64,000 bases of DNA from positions 1 to 64,000 of the forward strand of contig CAIUMH010000038.1 in assembly GCA_903900235.1 (NCBI GenBank), in the 5' to 3' direction. Shown here one piece after another: positions 60,126 through 64,000 of this stretch. The first letter of the stretch is position 1, and every line of letters starts with the position of its first letter. This stretch comes from an uncultured Actinomycetes bacterium. Lineage in GTDB: Bacteria > Actinomycetota > Acidimicrobiia > Acidimicrobiales > RAAP-2. Made by a program: the position numbers and the translations under genes. The notes beneath the pieces are model-generated. The model did not search any database. It saw only the letters and a program-made list of their open reading frames with translations, and was not told the DNA's origin.

Positions 60126-62297
60126 TCAGGCCAGGTCGAGGGTGATCGGCTCCGGGGTCTCGCCGAGGTGCTGGCACACCCAGAACCGCCAGGTCCCGGG
60201 ACGACGCACCATGGCGTGGGCCACCACGTCGCGCTCGAGGAGGGCACGCTCGTCGAGGGTGAGTTCTATGGTCGCCAGCTCTCCGGCGGCAACATCGACG
60301 CGGCGGAACCCGACCAGGCGGCGGCGCTCGGTGCCGTCGCGCTGGCCGAGGACGAGGACCAGCGCCCGGTCGTCGCGATCTCCGGTGTTGCGCACCGCGG
60401 CGCTCGCCACCAGGTCGCCGCCGACGACGCGGACCTCGGCGTCTGCGATCTCGGTGCTCGAGTAGGACAAGCCCCAGCCGAAGGGCCGCGCCACCTCGCT
60501 GCCCTCGCGCTCGAGTTTCCACCACCCGTGCCACTCGTCGTAGACGATGTGCTCGGCGAAGGGGTCAAAGCTTGGCAGGTCGGCCTCGTGACGCGGCACG
60601 GAGAAGGGCAGTCGGCCCTCCGGGGAGGCATCGCCGAAGAGGACCTCGCCGAGCGCGGTTCCACCCTCGACCCCGGCGTAGAAGCGCTGGAGCACCACGG
60701 GGACACGGTCATCCCACTCGTCGGTGAGCACCGCTGAGCCGGCTTCGATGACCACGATGGTCTGGGCGCAGCGAGCGGCGACCATCTCGATCAGGGCCAC
60801 GTCGTTCTCGGTCAGGCGCAGCGAGGTGCGGTCGCCGCCCTTGGCGAATCCCGTCGGGTCCTTCGTCTTGAGATCCTTGGGGATGACCACCTCGGGGGTG
60901 GATTCGACGAATCGGGCATAGGCGGCCACGTCGGCGTCGTCATCGGCTCCAGGAAAGAGCGCCGAGAGGGCCGCCATGCCATCGGATCCCAGGTACTCGC
61001 CCTCGTCGGCTGCCGTGCAACCCACGACCAGCACCACCGCGTCGGCAGCGCTAGCGAGCGCTGCGGCCCGGTCGAGGTCGGACCCGTCATCGACCACCAC
61101 GGTGTCGTGGCGTGACGCGATGCCGGCAGCGGCGGTGACGACGTCAACGGCCCAGACCTCGCTCGATCCCTGGTCGCCAAGGTTGACGGCGTCGCCGAGG
61201 CGGCCGATGACTGCCACGGTCCCGGTCGTCGCCGGATCGAGGGGGAGCACGGGTTGGTCGCCAACGGCATCGTTCTTGAGCATCACCAAGGTACGTCTCG
61301 CGGCCTCGGCGGCAAGTGCGCGGTGGGGCGCGCAATTGAGCACGTCGCGGCCTTGGACCGATGCACTGAGGATCGGTGCGAAGCGCAGGAGCGTGGCCAT
61401 GGTCCGCACCACGCAGGCGTCGACCTGGTCCCACGTCAACGACCCATCGGCGAGCGCCTCGGGCACCGAGATCGAGCGTCGCATGCGGTAGGGCATCTCG
61501 ACATCGAGGCCGGCTGCCACCGACGCCGCACCGTCGCGCACGCCGAAAATCCAGTCGCTGATCGAGAAACCCTTGAACCCCCACTCGTCATGGAGGATCT
61601 CGCTGAGCAGTTGGTGGCTTTCCCCGGCCCACTGCCCATTGACCTGGTTGTAGGCGGTCATGACGCAGGCCACACCCTCGGCGACGATCCGCCGGAAGTG
61701 GGGCAGGAAGACCTCGTGGAGGGGAATCTCGGCGATCTCGACATCCACCTGGAATCGGGCGTTCTCGATGGAGTTGGCGGCGAAGTGCTTGACCGTCGCC
61801 ATGGCGTGGCGCTGGATGCCCCGGGTCAGGGCTGCGCCCATCTCACCGACGTGGTGAGGATCCTCACCGTAGGTCTCCTGGGCTCGGCCCCAGGCTGGAT
61901 GACGGAGCAGGTTGACACAGACCCCGCCATAGAGAGTGGCCCCCACGGCCCGCAGTTCAGTGCCGATGACGTTGCCGATCCGCTCCTCGAGGTCCACGTC
62001 GAAGGAGGCTCCACGAGCCATCGAGACGGGGAAGGCGGTGGCACGGTCCACCACCACGCCTCGTGGTCCGTCGGAGAAGGTGAATCCGGGGATGCCGAGT
62101 CGTGACACCCCGGCGGCTGGGAAGCAGCGAAGGTGGTAGCCCAGCCGACCGAGCTCAGAGAGGCCGGCCCAGAACGGCCCGTCGCCCTCGAGACACCCCA
62201 GCCGCTCCTCGGGGGTCATGGCGGCGACCAGCGCGCTGGCGGCCTCATGAGGGTCCACTCCCTCGTCGATCGCGTCCAGTGCCATGGCGAAGTCCAT
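60126..62297 (-). CDS. Glycoside hydrolase family 3 (beta-glucosidase-like)
   Basis: ATVKHFAANSIENAR; GFKGFSISDW nucleophile motif; EGRLPFSVPR. Confidence 0.92.
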   Translation of the reverse strand: MDFAMALDAIDEGVDPHEAASALVAAMTPEERLGCLEGDGPFWAGLSELGRLGYHLRCFPAAGVSRLGIPGFTFSDGPRGVVVDRATAFPVSMARGASFDVDLEERIGNVIGTELRAVGATLYGGVCVNLLRHPAWGRAQETYGEDPHHVGEMGAALTRGIQRHAMATVKHFAANSIENARFQVDVEIAEIPLHEVFLPHFRRIVAEGVACVMTAYNQVNGQWAGESHQLLSEILHDEWGFKGFSISDWIFGVRDGAASVAAGLDVEMPYRMRRSISVPEALADGSLTWDQVDACVVRTMATLLRFAPILSASVQGRDVLNCAPHRALAAEAARRTLVMLKNDAVGDQPVLPLDPATTGTVAVIGRLGDAVNLGDQGSSEVWAVDVVTAAAGIASRHDTVVVDDGSDLDRAAALASAADAVVLVVGCTAADEGEYLGSDGMAALSALFPGADDDADVAAYARFVESTPEVVIPKDLKTKDPTGFAKGGDRTSLRLTENDVALIEMVAARCAQTIVVIEAGSAVLTDEWDDRVPVVLQRFYAGVEGGTALGEVLFGDASPEGRLPFSVPRHEADLPSFDPFAEHIVYDEWHGWWKLEREGSEVARPFGWGLSYSSTEIADAEVRVVGGDLVASAAVRNTGDRDDRALVLVLGQRDGTERRRLVGFRRVDVAAGELATIELTLDERALLERDVVAHAMVRRPGTWRFWVCQHLGETPEPITLDLA

Positions 62298-62409
62298 CGA
62301 CGGATCTTCGCGCCGGAGGGGCCCGGCTGGCGAGATTCGCTTCCTCCCGTGTCGGGCTCCCTGGATCAGATGGCCTCAGCGAGCACGAGGAAGTGGGAGC
62401 ATCGACACC

Positions 62410-64000
62410 ATGAGCACTCCTGCGTCGGGTCGGTCCAAGTGGCTTCCCATGCCATTTGTGGCACTGGGAGTCTCGATGATCATCGTGGATGCCACGATCG
62501 TGAACGTCGCGGTCCCGACGATCATCAAGGACCTCCACGTCAGCGCCAACACCTCGGAGTGGTTCAACTCGATCTACTCGCTGGTCTTTGCCTCACTGCT
62601 GATCTCGCTCGGCCACCTTGGCGACGTCTGGGGCCGTCGCCGGCTCTTCGCTCTGGGCACCGTCGTCTTCGTGGCCGCCAGCATGCTCGCCGCTCTCGCC
62701 CCGAGCGGCGGTGCGCTGATCGTGGCACGTCTGCTCCAGGGCATCGGCGGGGCCATGATCCTGCCGGCCACGCTCTCGACGGTCAATGCCACCTACGTGG
62801 GCCAGGACCGCGCCATCGCCTTCGCCATCTGGGGGTCGACCATCGGCGGGATGGCGGCGGTGGGACCACTGCTCGGCGGGTGGCTCACCACTGACCTCTC
62901 ATGGCGGTGGGCCTTCTTCATCAACATCCCCATCGGCCTCATCGTGCTTCTCGGCATCGCTCGCTTCGTCCCCGAGACCAAGGACCCAACCGTGCGACGG
63001 GGGATGGACTGGTGGGGCAACGTGGCGATCATCGTCGGCTTCTCCACCTTGGTCTTCGGCCTGATTGAGGGGGAGCACTATGGCTGGTGGGCCCAGGTCA
63101 CCCCGTTCAGCGTTGGAACACTCCACTGGCCGGTCTCGTGGCCGTCGCCAGCCCTGGTTGCCTTCGTGGTCGCTGCGCTGGCACTGCTGAGCTTCGTCGC
63201 CCTCGAACGTCAGCGATCGGCCGCCGGCCGGGTGGTCCTCGTCGACCTTGGCCTGTTCGGGATCCGGAGCTTCTCCGCCGGCAACGTTGCGGTGACGGTG
63301 GTCTCCTTCGGGGAGTTCGGGATGCTCTTCGTGCTCCCGCTCTTCATTCAGGGGGTCCTCGGCTTCAGTGCCCTCGACACAGGATGGCTGTTCTTGTCCA
63401 TGGCTGTCGGCACCTTCGTGATCGGCGGGGCGACCCCGCAGCTGGCCAAGGCGATGGGAGCACGAGGGGTGGCTCGGCTCGGCCTTGGACTCGAGGTGCT
63501 TGGCATCGCCGGGCTGGGGCTGCTCCTGAGCCCCACGGTGGCGACGGCTGCGCTGGCCGGCTGCCTGTTCGTCTACGGCCTCGGCGTCGGGATGGCCACG
63601 GCCCAGCTGACCGGAGTGATCTTGGTGGACGTGCCCGTGGAGGTCTCGGGCCAGGCCTCGGGTATCCAGTCGACGGCTCGTCAGGTGGGCTCCGCCCTCG
63701 GCGTCGCCGTCCTCGGCACCATCTTGTTGACCCAGCTCGGCGGGCGCACGGCCTCTGCTCTCGCCGGCATTCCCGGTCTCCCGGTGTCGGCTCAGGAGCA
63801 GATCACCCACGTGGTGCGCAGCTCGGGTGGTTCAGCCATCAGCTCACTCGGCACCATGCCACATGGAACCGCCGTGGTGGCGGCCGCATCGCAGGCGGCC
63901 GCTGACGCCGCCAGCATCGTCGCCCTCAGCGCTGCGGGATTCATCCTCGTGGGTCTGCTGGCCACCATGGCGCTGCCCCGCACCACCGCCACGAGATCCA
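62410..64000 (+). CDS. MFS transporter, DHA2 (EmrB/QacA) type, truncated by window end
   Basis: ATG at 62410 opens an uninterrupted frame to the window end: MSTPASGRSKWLPMPFVALGVSMIIVDATIVNVAVPTIIKDLHVSANTSEWFNSIYSLVFASLL; absent from the ORF track because no stop lies inside the window. Confidence 0.92.
   Translation, partial: MSTPASGRSKWLPMPFVALGVSMIIVDATIVNVAVPTIIKDLHVSANTSEWFNSIYSLVFASLLISLGHLGDVWGRRRLFALGTVVFVAASMLAALAPSGGALIVARLLQGIGGAMILPATLSTVNATYVGQDRAIAFAIWGSTIGGMAAVGPLLGGWLTTDLSWRWAFFINIPIGLIVLLGIARFVPETKDPTVRRGMDWWGNVAIIVGFSTLVFGLIEGEHYGWWAQVTPFSVGTLHWPVSWPSPALVAFVVAALALLSFVALERQRSAAGRVVLVDLGLFGIRSFSAGNVAVTVVSFGEFGMLFVLPLFIQGVLGFSALDTGWLFLSMAVGTFVIGGATPQLAKAMGARGVARLGLGLEVLGIAGLGLLLSPTVATAALAGCLFVYGLGVGMATAQLTGVILVDVPVEVSGQASGIQSTARQVGSALGVAVLGTILLTQLGGRTASALAGIPGLPVSAQEQITHVVRSSGGSAISSLGTMPHGTAVVAAASQAAADAASIVALSAAGFILVGLLATMALPRTTATRS

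Overview
This 64 kb GC-rich window is the chromosomal replication-origin region of an actinobacterium. It looks Acidimicrobiia-like, but the taxonomy is inference only. Left arm (mostly - strand): gyrA, gyrB, a DUF721 protein, recF, dnaN, dnaA. Right arm (mostly + strand): rpmH, rnpA, yidD, yidC, jag/khpB, rsmG, a parS cluster, parA, parB. Beyond that are a cwlM-like gene, trxA, trxB, degV, murJ, a DUF6049-like protein and a CCA-adding enzyme, then ino1-padR, a DUF5318-like protein, panB, rpsF-ssb-rpsR-rplI, dnaB and rlmN. The flanks (about 0-11 kb and 43-64 kb) hold accessory metabolism and transport genes. The observations most worth follow-up are: (1) parS sites embedded in gapless 114-bp degenerate tandem repeats just after rsmG; (2) a translationally coupled 2OG-oxygenase / formaldehyde-activating-enzyme-like / DUF1543-like gene trio; (3) a decayed duplicate of a saccharopine-dehydrogenase-like gene with a microhomology-bounded deletion; (4) a PHM-like copper monooxygenase candidate facing head-on between the recF block and gyrB; (5) a cwlM-like protein that appears to lack amidase zinc ligands; (6) a dyad centred on the padR start codon; (7) a three-hairpin rpsF leader; (8) a 28-bp perfect palindrome inside yidC. 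All calls come from manual reading; no database search was run.
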